Below are positions 16,869-24,494 of a stretch of DNA of 64,000 nt, one piece after another. Numbering within the stretch: position 1 is the first letter of the stretch; the number at the start of each line of letters is the position of its first letter. Both the position numbers and the translations under genes were made by a program. The DNA is taken from assembly GCF_963877135.1 (NCBI RefSeq), contig NZ_CAWNSW010000157.1, forward strand, positions 1-64,000, given 5' to 3'. The notes under the pieces were generated by a model that was not told where the DNA came from, did no database searches, and saw only the letters and a list, made by a program, of their open reading frames with translations. This DNA is from Stenomitos frigidus_A (GTDB taxonomy: Bacteria > Cyanobacteriota > Cyanobacteriia > Leptolyngbyales > Leptolyngbyaceae).

Positions 16869-16887
16869 TTCAAAAAAACTTTGAACT
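16869..16887. promoter_or_regulatory. Palindrome upstream of the cyclase gene
   Basis: GTTCAAA-AAAAC-TTTGAAC, perfect 7-bp arms with a 5-base spacer, 39-57 bases before the cyclase start. It could be a repressor operator or a 5'-UTR hairpin. No cognate regulator is identifiable. Confidence 0.35.
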
Positions 16888-16952
16888 GAACAGTCTTCAA
16901 ACAGTTGGCTGAGAGAAAATGCTACGGAGCAAGTTGTATTCTAAAGCCTTAT

Positions 16953-17708
16953 TTAGGCAACGATCGCCGCTAACCAAAACAAGCCGTCTACCAAGATTGT
17001 ACTCAACACTGCGCCACTAAACCCCCACCAATGAAGCTGTCGTGAAAAGAGAGGCAAAACGCTCACGGTGAGAAGCAGGAGTGCTAATGAAATTGCCCAG
17101 CCAGCACCCCACGGCGTTTGGATCTGTGCAAGAGCGCTTTGGAAGATTGGCTGCACCGCATCACTCTCAACTTGCATGAGCTGACGCCAATAGGGAATTA
17201 AATCAACCAGATAAAAGTAAACATCCGTCACAACGGTTCCGAGAAGGGAGCCGAAGTAAAAGAAATTTCCCACCTTGCCGATGTTGCGGGAAACACCCCA
17301 GATGGCAAAGGGTAAGCCGATCGCCTCCACAGGCAGATGCAACAATGGCTCCCAACGCAGCCAGCCCCAATACACAGAGCCTGCAAGCCACGTCCACGTG
17401 AACCCGATGAGCAAATCACCCCAGCGCTGGGTAGCAGGACGCTTCAACAGTTTCAGCCCCAGAAGCAACCAACCCATCGTCAGTCCTAAACTAATCCAGG
17501 GGACAAGGCGTACTAAGGGTGCCTGCATGAAAACAGGCACTGAAACTAAAACGATCGAAGCCGCAAAAATCAACCAACGCTGTAACGTTTCAGACCGCCT
17601 GATTGGAGGATTTGATGGCGCTTCACTTGCTTCAGCGAGAGACTCGACTGGGTAGATCGCTGGCGGAGCGAGGCAGATAGGGTCGGTGCGAGATGTGGAG
17701 GAAACCAA
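16953..17708 (-). CDS. DUF3120 family integral membrane protein
   Basis: A 251-aa protein with a polar N-terminus of about 45 residues and then six or seven hydrophobic segments (WLIFAASIVLVSVPVFM, LVPWISLGLTMGWLLLGL, LLIGFTWTWLAGSVYWGWL and further). The pattern HLPVEAIGLPFAIWGVSRN and GNFFYFGSLLGTVVTDVYF fits DUF3120, a family found almost only in cyanobacteria and of unknown function. No ATG precedes the first membrane helix, so a TTG at 17708 is the likely start. A C/G-rich palindrome resembling a metal-sensor operator lies 56-76 bases upstream and probably controls this gene. Confidence 0.85.
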   Translation of the reverse strand: MVSSTSRTDPICLAPPAIYPVESLAEASEAPSNPPIRRSETLQRWLIFAASIVLVSVPVFMQAPLVRLVPWISLGLTMGWLLLGLKLLKRPATQRWGDLLIGFTWTWLAGSVYWGWLRWEPLLHLPVEAIGLPFAIWGVSRNIGKVGNFFYFGSLLGTVVTDVYFYLVDLIPYWRQLMQVESDAVQPIFQSALAQIQTPWGAGWAISLALLLLTVSVLPLFSRQLHWWGFSGAVLSTILVDGLFWLAAIVA

Positions 17709-18148
17709 AGTCTTGCTTATCTTTCTTATTTAATTTACTTTACTTAACATAACACAGACTCGCATATACCCCCCTGGGGGATATTCAACATACTATCTTA
17801 AATTTCCGCTAAAGTTCTGCCGGAGCTGTTCTCAACTTGACGTGCGTTGGCTAAGCTCACGATGTGTACGATTAGGCGATCGAGTACACTAGCGTTGCAG
17901 AATATTGTGTGCTTGCAGATTGCTCTTTCCAAAATTGGGGCTTTTCAGAGATTATTGAGATTAATGGCTGAAACGTCCACTCAAAAGGGAGAGAGCTTAC
18001 CTGCGCAGACCGTATCCAGTGAACGTCGCGTCCGAAGTCTTTCATTCAACTGTCATTTTGTCCTTGTGACAACGTGTGGCTTAGAATCTAAAGCGCTACA
18101 CATCCAGGGGGTAACCCGATGTGTCGCAATCGTTTTGGGGAAAAGTAG
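17709..18148. other. DUF3120-uppP divergent intergenic region
   Basis: About 440 bases with promoters for both flanking genes. The left end is AT-rich and holds the palindrome at 17764-17784. An open frame at 17847-18167 has no coding character. Confidence 0.5.
17764..17784. promoter_or_regulatory. CsoR/InrS-like metal-sensor operator candidate
   Basis: ATATACCCCCCTGGGGGATA followed by T: ATAT ends flank facing runs of C and G. The family of copper/nickel sensors CsoR, RcnR and InrS binds TACCC..GGGTA palindromes of this type. The position just upstream of the DUF3120 start suggests repression of that gene. No csoR-like gene is in the window, so the assignment is an inference from pattern only. 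Confidence 0.45.
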
Positions 18149-19099
18149 ATGGTTTGGTCGGCATTAAATCCAGCGTCTTCGCTAGCCGATATGGGCTGGT
18201 ACAGTCTGGGGGCTCTTGGGCATACACTCATAGCAGCCGCCACTTCAACGAGCACAGCTGCGTCTGATGTAAATGTGATTGAGGCCTCGTTTGAATCCTT
18301 CATGCTAGGGATCGTGCAAGGTATTACAGAGTTTCTGCCGATCAGCAGCACAGCTCATCTGCTCATTGTTACTAGACTTTTTGGCTGGGGTGTCACAGGT
18401 CAAAAAACGTTTGTCGACGCCATTCAGTTTGGTAGTGTGATTGCTGTCGTTTGGTATTTCTGGACAGATATCTACCAAATTTTGACTGGCGCGTGGTCTG
18501 CCTTTCGACAGCAAGACTGGCAACGGGAAGAGTGGAAGATTTTGGTTGGTATCATCGTTGGCACCATTCCCGCGCTTAGCGCAGGGTTTGTGCTTAAGAA
18601 ACTAAATTTGCTGCCAGATGGCGTGATGCTCATTGCTGTGATGTCGATCGTCATGTCTCTCCTACTCGCCTTGGCTGAAAAGCTTGGTAGTCGTAAACGA
18701 GGCTTTGACGATCTCCAAATTGGGGATGGCATTTTAGTGGGTCTAGGGCAGATGATTGCGCTGCTTCCTGGGGCCTCCCGGTCTGGCTCCACGCTGACAA
18801 CCGGGCTCTTTTTGGGCTTAGAGCGCCAGACGGCAGCCAGGTTTTCCTTTTTACTGGGCATCCCAACGTTGACGATCGCAACGTTGGTACAAGCTAAAGA
18901 TTCGCTCAGCAACAGTCAGATGCTGATTCCTTTACTAGTTGGCATTTTCTCGTCGTTTATTTTCTCGTATCTGTCGATCGCGTGGTTATTACGCTTTCTA
19001 CAGCGCCAGAGCACCTGGGTTTTTGTGTGGTACCGCCTCGCGTTTGGAGTGGCATTGTTAGCAGCACTCGCTGGCGGCATCTTCCAACAAAATAGTTAG
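18149..19099 (+). CDS. uppP: Undecaprenyl-diphosphatase
   Basis: A 316-aa BacA/UppP membrane enzyme that dephosphorylates undecaprenyl pyrophosphate, recycling the lipid carrier for peptidoglycan and exopolysaccharide; it also gives bacitracin tolerance. The first catalytic block is GIVQGITEFLPISSTAHLLI. The second is PGASRSGSTLTTGLFLGLER, with the Ser/Arg cluster of the active site. Eight or so hydrophobic segments are present. It is about 45 residues longer than usual at the N-terminus; MVWSALNPASS from ATG 18149 follows GGGGAAAAGTAG, which supports this start. Confidence 0.95.
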   Translation: MVWSALNPASSLADMGWYSLGALGHTLIAAATSTSTAASDVNVIEASFESFMLGIVQGITEFLPISSTAHLLIVTRLFGWGVTGQKTFVDAIQFGSVIAVVWYFWTDIYQILTGAWSAFRQQDWQREEWKILVGIIVGTIPALSAGFVLKKLNLLPDGVMLIAVMSIVMSLLLALAEKLGSRKRGFDDLQIGDGILVGLGQMIALLPGASRSGSTLTTGLFLGLERQTAARFSFLLGIPTLTIATLVQAKDSLSNSQMLIPLLVGIFSSFIFSYLSIAWLLRFLQRQSTWVFVWYRLAFGVALLAALAGGIFQQNS

Positions 19100-19194
19100 T
19101 GCAAAACAGCTAGAAGAGAAGAGTGTAGATTGGAAGGATAAGGGATAAAGGGTGAAACCAAATCCCCAGACCTTAATTCCTAACCTCTCCTTCC

Positions 19195-20535
19195 ATGAGT
19201 GACGCTGCTATTCGCCCAGCTCTAATTACTGCTGTTCTGCCGGACTCGATCGCGGCAGAAATTGGGTTTGAGGTCGGCGATCGATTAGTATCAATCAACG
19301 ATCAGCGTCCCCGTGATTTGATTGACTACCAATTTCTATGTGCCGACGAAGTTCTGTTACTGGAAGTGTTGGACAAAGGTGGTAAAGCCCACCACGTTGA
19401 AATCGAGAAGGATTACGACGATGATTTGGGCCTCGAGTTTGAAAGTGCCCTGTTTGATAGTTTGATTCAGTGCAACAACCGCTGCCCTTTCTGCTTTATC
19501 GACCAGCAGCCACCGGGCATGCGGCAAACTCTCTACCTCAAAGACGACGACTACCGACTCAGCTTTCTTTACGGAAGCTACCTGACTCTCACAAACCTGA
19601 CCCAGCGCGAGTGGGATCGAATTGAGCGGATGCGGTTGTCTCCCCTTTTTGTGTCTGTCCATGCTACGGAGCCAGACGTACGCTGTCGCTTACTCAAAAA
19701 CCCTCGTGCAGGGCAACTGCTCGATCAGTTGCGTTGGTTCCAAGAGCGGCGGCTGCAAATTCACGCTCAGGTCGTGCTCTGCCCTGGGATCAACGATCGC
19801 GACCATCTCACTCAAACCTTGCTTGACCTGTTCCAATTCCATCAAGGTGAGGTGCCTGCTGTCGCTTCCGTTGCAGTTGTACCTGTTGGATTGACGCGCT
19901 TTCGCCCCAGTGAAGATGAGCTGATCCCCGTCAGTCGTGAAAAGGCGCAGGAAGTCGTTGCGCAGGTGCAGGCATTACAAGCCAAGTTTCGCCAGCAGAC
20001 CGGCTCTACGTTTGCCTGGTTGGCTGATGAATGGTTTCTGCTTGCCCATCAAGAGCTACCGCCTGAATCACACTACGAAGACTACCCGCAAATTGGCAAT
20101 GGAGTTGGCTCTATCCGTCAATTCCTCAAGCAGTTTCAAGCTGCAGGGCGATCGCTGCCCAAACGGTTAGCAACGCCATGTCACTTGACCTGGGTGGTTG
20201 GCAATGCGGTTGAGCTTGCCTTTCAGCCGATTCTCCAGCGCTTAAACAATGTCGAAGGGCTGGAGGTGAACATGGTTGCTCTTGCTAGCGAGTATTGGGG
20301 GCAATCGATGACCGTGACAGGCTTACTGACTGGACAGGATATCCTTCATGCCCTCAAGGGACAAGCGCTAGGCGATGCCATTCTCCTACCATCTCTGATG
20401 TTGAAGCACAACGACACGCGCTTTCTCGATGACACGACGGTTGCAGAACTGAGTGAGCAGTTGCAGACGCCTATCCTCATCGTTGGGGATGTGGATCATT
20501 TGGTTGAGACAATAATAGGGAAAAGGGGGGAGTGA
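19195..20535 (+). CDS. TIGR03279-type FeS oxidoreductase (PDZ + DUF512)
   Basis: A 446-aa protein of a family nearly confined to cyanobacteria and some Gram-positives. An N-terminal PDZ-like region (LPDSIAAEIGFEVGDRLVSI) is followed by a radical-SAM-like core whose cysteines read CNNRCPFCFIDQQPPGMR. DDYRLSFLYGSYLTLTN and VSVHATEPDVRCRLLKN are family blocks. The C-terminal half is DUF512 (VGLTRFRP, YEDYPQIGNGVGSIRQF). The cysteine arrangement would hold an iron-sulfur cluster. No substrate is established. It follows uppP by 95 bases in the same direction. Confidence 0.9.
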   Translation: MSDAAIRPALITAVLPDSIAAEIGFEVGDRLVSINDQRPRDLIDYQFLCADEVLLLEVLDKGGKAHHVEIEKDYDDDLGLEFESALFDSLIQCNNRCPFCFIDQQPPGMRQTLYLKDDDYRLSFLYGSYLTLTNLTQREWDRIERMRLSPLFVSVHATEPDVRCRLLKNPRAGQLLDQLRWFQERRLQIHAQVVLCPGINDRDHLTQTLLDLFQFHQGEVPAVASVAVVPVGLTRFRPSEDELIPVSREKAQEVVAQVQALQAKFRQQTGSTFAWLADEWFLLAHQELPPESHYEDYPQIGNGVGSIRQFLKQFQAAGRSLPKRLATPCHLTWVVGNAVELAFQPILQRLNNVEGLEVNMVALASEYWGQSMTVTGLLTGQDILHALKGQALGDAILLPSLMLKHNDTRFLDDTTVAELSEQLQTPILIVGDVDHLVETIIGKRGE

Positions 20536-20622
20536 GAAGTCTTCCTCTGTTTCTCAAGCACCTAACGCCTCTCAGCGCCAATGCCTCAAATGTGTTGCCG
20601 ATTCAGGTGCACCTGATAAGCT

Positions 20623-21342
20623 GTGGAAGGATTTTACTCGCCTTTACAAGGCGATGCTTCTTCTAATGGTGCGTTAACATTCGGCATGATCTTTCAGCAA
20701 ATTTCTAAAGTATTTGAAGCAGGCGGCGTCGTCATGTGGCCGCTGCTAGGCTTTTCAATTCTGGCAGTTGCATTGATTCTGGAGCGCTTACGGTTTTGGT
20801 TCCAGATCACTCAACGCCAGGATAAATTCGTCCGCGAACTCTTAGACCTATATCAACGCAGCCCCAGAGCAGCGTTGCTACAGCTAGAGCAGAACTTGGA
20901 TCTGCCGATCGCCCGTATTTTTATGGCCGCTCTGGGGCTTGATCGCCCCAATCCAGAAGAATTTCGTCTAGCGTTAGAGAGTGCTGCTCAGGCAGAGATG
21001 CCGTTGCTTAAGCGGTTTAATATTGTGTTTGAGACCATTATTAGTCTGTCACCGCTGTTAGGGTTGCTCGGCACCATCCTGGGGCTGATCCGTTCCTTCG
21101 CCTCCCTCAGAATTGGTGATGCGGGTAGCAATAACGCTGTTCCCGTCAGCTCTGGTATCAGCGAGGCATTGACTTCAACCGCTTCCGGTTTGGCGGTGGC
21201 AATCTTTACGCTGGCGTTTGCTAACACGTTTCGCGGACTTTACTTGCGGCAGATCGCCTTGATTCAAGAGTATGGCGGTCAAATGGAGCTACTCTACCGA
21301 CGCCGCTACGAACGAGGAGAAATTCCCTATGCGTCTTCCTGA
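20623..21342 (+). CDS. exbB: MotA/TolQ/ExbB proton channel family protein
   Basis: An ExbB-like channel subunit that uses the proton gradient to energise TonB-type or Tol-type outer-membrane processes. A first membrane helix (VVMWPLLGFSILAVALILERL) is followed by a cytoplasmic domain and two further helices (LSPLLGLLGTILGLIRSF and SGLAVAIFTLAFANTF) that carry the family glycines. A GTG at 20623 gives 239 aa; an ATG at 20686 beginning MIFQQISKVFEAGG gives 218 aa and is equally credible. It overlaps the ExbD gene by 14 bases, so the two are co-translated. Confidence 0.9.
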   Translation: MEGFYSPLQGDASSNGALTFGMIFQQISKVFEAGGVVMWPLLGFSILAVALILERLRFWFQITQRQDKFVRELLDLYQRSPRAALLQLEQNLDLPIARIFMAALGLDRPNPEEFRLALESAAQAEMPLLKRFNIVFETIISLSPLLGLLGTILGLIRSFASLRIGDAGSNNAVPVSSGISEALTSTASGLAVAIFTLAFANTFRGLYLRQIALIQEYGGQMELLYRRRYERGEIPYASS

Positions 21343-21736
21343 AGAACCGGACATTCCGCCGCAGATTAATATTGTGCCGATGATCGACGTGATCTTTGCA
21401 CTGCTAACGTTTTTTATTATGTCCTCGCTGTACCTGACCCGATCGGCAGGGCTGCCCGTTAACCTTCCCAAAGCGGCAACCGCTCAAACTCAGTCTCAAA
21501 GCCAGATTGTGGTGACGATCAATCAGCAGGGGCAGCTTTCTCTCAACCGTCAACCGGCACAGCTAGGAGATTTACAGACCAGAATTCGTGCGCTTGTAGG
21601 CAATAACCCCAGCACCCTCGTGGTAGTCAATGCCGACGAGCGCGTTAGTCACGGTCAGGTCATCGCTGTTATGGATCAGTTGCGTTCGATTCCAGGTATA
21701 AAGCTGGCGATCGCGGCACAACGCCCTGCAAAATAG
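21329..21736 (+). CDS. exbD: ExbD/TolR biopolymer transport protein
   Basis: A 135-aa ExbD from ATG 21329, which is preceded by GAGGAGA inside the end of exbB. An upstream in-frame start at 21272 would overlap much more and lacks support. A short cytoplasmic tail leads to the single membrane helix NIVPMIDVIFALLTFFIMSS, with the essential aspartate in PMIDVIF. The periplasmic domain follows (VVVNADERVSHGQVIAVMDQL). With ExbB it forms the proton-driven motor. No tonB or receptor gene is adjacent. Confidence 0.92.
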   Translation: MRLPEEPDIPPQINIVPMIDVIFALLTFFIMSSLYLTRSAGLPVNLPKAATAQTQSQSQIVVTINQQGQLSLNRQPAQLGDLQTRIRALVGNNPSTLVVVNADERVSHGQVIAVMDQLRSIPGIKLAIAAQRPAK

Positions 21737-21780
21737 TTTTGAGTTCTGAGTTTGGCAACAGCAACTCAAAACTCAAAACT
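21735..21780. terminator. Bidirectional terminator between exbD and ugd
   Basis: Arms of 18 bp, AGTTTTGAGTTCTGAGTT (21735-21752) and AACTCAAAACTCAAAACT (21763-21780), with one mismatch and a 10-base loop, placed exactly between two convergent genes. A- and T-rich arm ends suit termination from both sides. Confidence 0.75.
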
Positions 21781-21803
21781 ATGAATTCAAAACTCTCTCT
21801 TCC

Positions 21804-23219
21804 CTATCCTCTGCCAACACCGACATAGCGGAAGCCAGCTTGCTCTAGCGCTTTGCGATCGAGGAAATTACGCCCATCAATCATGACCGGAGCGTGCATG
21901 AGCGTCGCCATTTTGGCATAGTCGAGCTGACGGAATTGCTTCCAGTCTGTGATCAGCACCAGCGCATCGCAGCCATCTGCCAAGCGCTCTGGATCAGTCT
22001 CGACCAGCACGTCCGAGAGCCCATGTCGCATCCCCGTTTGTGAGACGATCGGATCGTACGCTTTCACCTTAGTGCCCAGACGCGCCAACTGTTCGATGAT
22101 GTTGAGTGCTGGTGCATCTCGTAGATCATCTGTATCGGGCTTAAAGGTTAGCCCCAGCAACCCAACCGTCTTGCCTTTGAGAATCTTGAGCACTTGCTGC
22201 AGTTTTTCGATCACAATCACGCGTTGATGCTGATTGACGTTAACAGCCGCTTTCAACAGTTGCGCTTCGTAGCCATAGTCATCAGCCGTGTGAATAAGGG
22301 CAGATACGTCTTTGGGGAAGCAGGAGCCACCCCAGCCAATCCCGGCTTGCAGGAACTTGCTGCCCACGCGCGAGTCTAACCCAATGCCTTTGGCGACTTC
22401 AACGACATCAGCACCAACACGATCGCAAATATTGGCAACTTCGTTAATGAAGCTGATCTTCGTTGCTAGAAACGCATTCGCTGCGTACTTAATCATTTCT
22501 GCCGAGCTGAGATCAGTCACAACCACTGGCACCGAAGGAAGCGCTGGATCGGCAGCATACCGACGGTCAACTATGGGCGCGTAGAGCTCTTGCATGAGCG
22601 CGATCGCTTTCGTGCCGGTGCTTCCCAGAACAATCCGATCTGGGTTAAACGTATCGTAAACGGCGCAGCCTTCCCGCAAAAACTCAGGATTGCTGACAAC
22701 ATCAAACTCCGGCTCTGGTAGCGAGGATTTTCTGGTGACTAAATCTTCTGTCGCGCCACCTCCGGCCAATACCGATGCATTCACAGTCGCCCGTTGCTCG
22801 GCAAAGCCTTCCATAATCAGCATTCTCACCCAATCGCCTGAGCCGATCGGCACCGTGGACTTGTTGACAATCACTTTGTAGTCGCTGGTAAGATGAGCAC
22901 CGATACCCCGTGCTACAGCTTCAACGTAGCGGGTATCGCTTTCACCGTTTGGTAGAGCGGGTGTACCAACCGCGATAAACAGGATTTGTCCATGCGAAAC
23001 CCCTCCGGCTAAATCGGTCGTGAATTCAATCTTTTCTGATTCAATGGCAGTTTTGATGATGTCTGATAGTCCTGGTTCAAAAATAGGCGACTGACCCATC
23101 TGCATCAGTTTGACTTTCTCTTCATTATTGTCGACGCAAATCACATGATGACCAACATGGGCAAGACAAGCTCCAGTCACCAAACCAACGTATCCAGTAC
23201 CAATCACACAAACGCGCAT
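21804..23219 (-). CDS. ugd: UDP-glucose 6-dehydrogenase
   Basis: A 471-aa dehydrogenase starting at ATG 23219 (MRVCVIGTGYVGLVTGACLA); the longer frame upstream to 23345 lacks homology to the family. The N-terminal NAD-binding Rossmann fold, the central helix and the catalytic cysteine in GIGWGGSCFPKD are all present, as is the C-terminal UDP-binding domain (GLTFKPDTDDLRDAP). It oxidises UDP-glucose to UDP-glucuronate. The next gene upstream in the same direction encodes UDP-glucuronate decarboxylase, so the pair should make UDP-xylose. A short insertion near SVLAGGGATEDLVTRKSS is not in all homologues. Confidence 0.93.
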   Translation of the reverse strand: MRVCVIGTGYVGLVTGACLAHVGHHVICVDNNEEKVKLMQMGQSPIFEPGLSDIIKTAIESEKIEFTTDLAGGVSHGQILFIAVGTPALPNGESDTRYVEAVARGIGAHLTSDYKVIVNKSTVPIGSGDWVRMLIMEGFAEQRATVNASVLAGGGATEDLVTRKSSLPEPEFDVVSNPEFLREGCAVYDTFNPDRIVLGSTGTKAIALMQELYAPIVDRRYAADPALPSVPVVVTDLSSAEMIKYAANAFLATKISFINEVANICDRVGADVVEVAKGIGLDSRVGSKFLQAGIGWGGSCFPKDVSALIHTADDYGYEAQLLKAAVNVNQHQRVIVIEKLQQVLKILKGKTVGLLGLTFKPDTDDLRDAPALNIIEQLARLGTKVKAYDPIVSQTGMRHGLSDVLVETDPERLADGCDALVLITDWKQFRQLDYAKMATLMHAPVMIDGRNFLDRKALEQAGFRYVGVGRG

Positions 23220-23364
23220 AGGAAAACCCTCAAGAAGTACTAGCGGTAGGCAAAAACAAAGTGGAGGCACGAGCGCATCTACGGTCGACCACCGTTGAGC
23301 CCTATTCCTAACGAACTCAATGATGGTATGGATTTTATAATGCACTCAGTTCAGCAAAAACTTC

Positions 23365-24363
23365 CTATGCAAGCGGTTTGACCCGATCAGGTATGGGGGA
23401 ACCTTCATTTGCATTGCTGCCGGATGCTGCTTCTGGGTCAAGTATGCGTGCTCGAAAATCGGCGATGGTGTAATCAAGACCCTGTTGCAGCGGGACAGTT
23501 GGCTGCCAACCTAACCATTGGTTCGCTCGGGTAATATCAGGTTTACGGCGACGAGGATCGTCCTGAGGGAGGGGCTCAAAGCGAATCTCGGATGATGGGT
23601 CGATCTTCTGCTGCACCGCTTGAGCCAACTGCAAAATGGTGTACTCATCGGGGTTGCCCAGGTTAATCGGCCCCTGGTGTGCACCGTTCATTAGACGCAT
23701 CAAGCCTTCTACCAGATCAGAGACATAACAAAAACTGCGCGTCTGGGAACCGTCACCATAGAGAGTTAACGGCGTGCCTCTTAGTGCCTGAACGACAAAA
23801 TTACTGACGACGCGACCGTCGTTTTCTAGCATTCTGGGGCCGTAAGTGTTGAAAATTCGGGCCACTCGGATTTCAACATCATTTTGGCGGTAGTAGTCAA
23901 ACGCCAGTGTTTCAGCAACGCGCTTGCCTTCGTCATAGCAGCTCCGAATGCCGATCGTGTTGACATTGCCCCGATAGTCTTCTGTTTGGGGGTGGACTTC
24001 AGGATCGCCATAGACTTCAGAAGTGGATGCCAGCAAGAATCTGGCTTTAACCCGTTTGGCCAACCCCAGCATATTCAGCGTGCCGATCACGTTTGTTTTG
24101 ATCGTCTTGACGGGATTGTACTGGTAATGCACTGGTGAAGCTGGGCAGGCAAGATGATAAATCTGGTCTACTTCCAACCGGATTGGCTCGGTCACATCGT
24201 GACGAATCAGCTCAAAGTAGGGATGATCAAACCATTTCAGCAGATTTCGCTTGTGTCCGGTATAAAAGTTATCTAGACAAATAACTTCATGACCTTCTAG
24301 CATCAAACGATCAATTAAATGGGAACCGATGAAACCAGCGCCGCCCGTTACCAGAATTCTCAT
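23365..24363 (-). CDS. UDP-glucuronate decarboxylase (UDP-xylose synthase)
   Basis: A 332-aa extended short-chain dehydrogenase. NAD binding is by VTGGAGFIGSHL. The catalytic Ser/Tyr/Lys are in LLASTSEVYGDP and SCYDEGKRVAE. The sequence is the closest match to UXS enzymes (HLACPASPVHYQYNPVKTIK, GPINLGNPDEYTI). It converts UDP-glucuronate to UDP-xylose, feeding xylose into cell-surface polysaccharide. It lies 146 bases upstream of ugd, which makes its substrate, in an apparent two-gene unit. Start ATG at 24363. Confidence 0.93.
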   Translation of the reverse strand: MRILVTGGAGFIGSHLIDRLMLEGHEVICLDNFYTGHKRNLLKWFDHPYFELIRHDVTEPIRLEVDQIYHLACPASPVHYQYNPVKTIKTNVIGTLNMLGLAKRVKARFLLASTSEVYGDPEVHPQTEDYRGNVNTIGIRSCYDEGKRVAETLAFDYYRQNDVEIRVARIFNTYGPRMLENDGRVVSNFVVQALRGTPLTLYGDGSQTRSFCYVSDLVEGLMRLMNGAHQGPINLGNPDEYTILQLAQAVQQKIDPSSEIRFEPLPQDDPRRRKPDITRANQWLGWQPTVPLQQGLDYTIADFRARILDPEAASGSNANEGSPIPDRVKPLA

Positions 24364-24494
24364 AATTGCTCAAAAAGGATATAGGGATTCTGCAAGCTAA
24401 TTTTCTTTTCAAAGATTAACTAGCAGAGCCGCTTTAACATAGCCTAATCACTGAGAGTTCACGAAATCTTCAAAGCTAGAACGCGAATCGCTGC

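Noticed and set aside
17847..18167. 106-aa frame upstream of uppP
   Set aside because: Cysteine- and arginine-rich shadow-like sequence with no motif, overlapping the uppP start.
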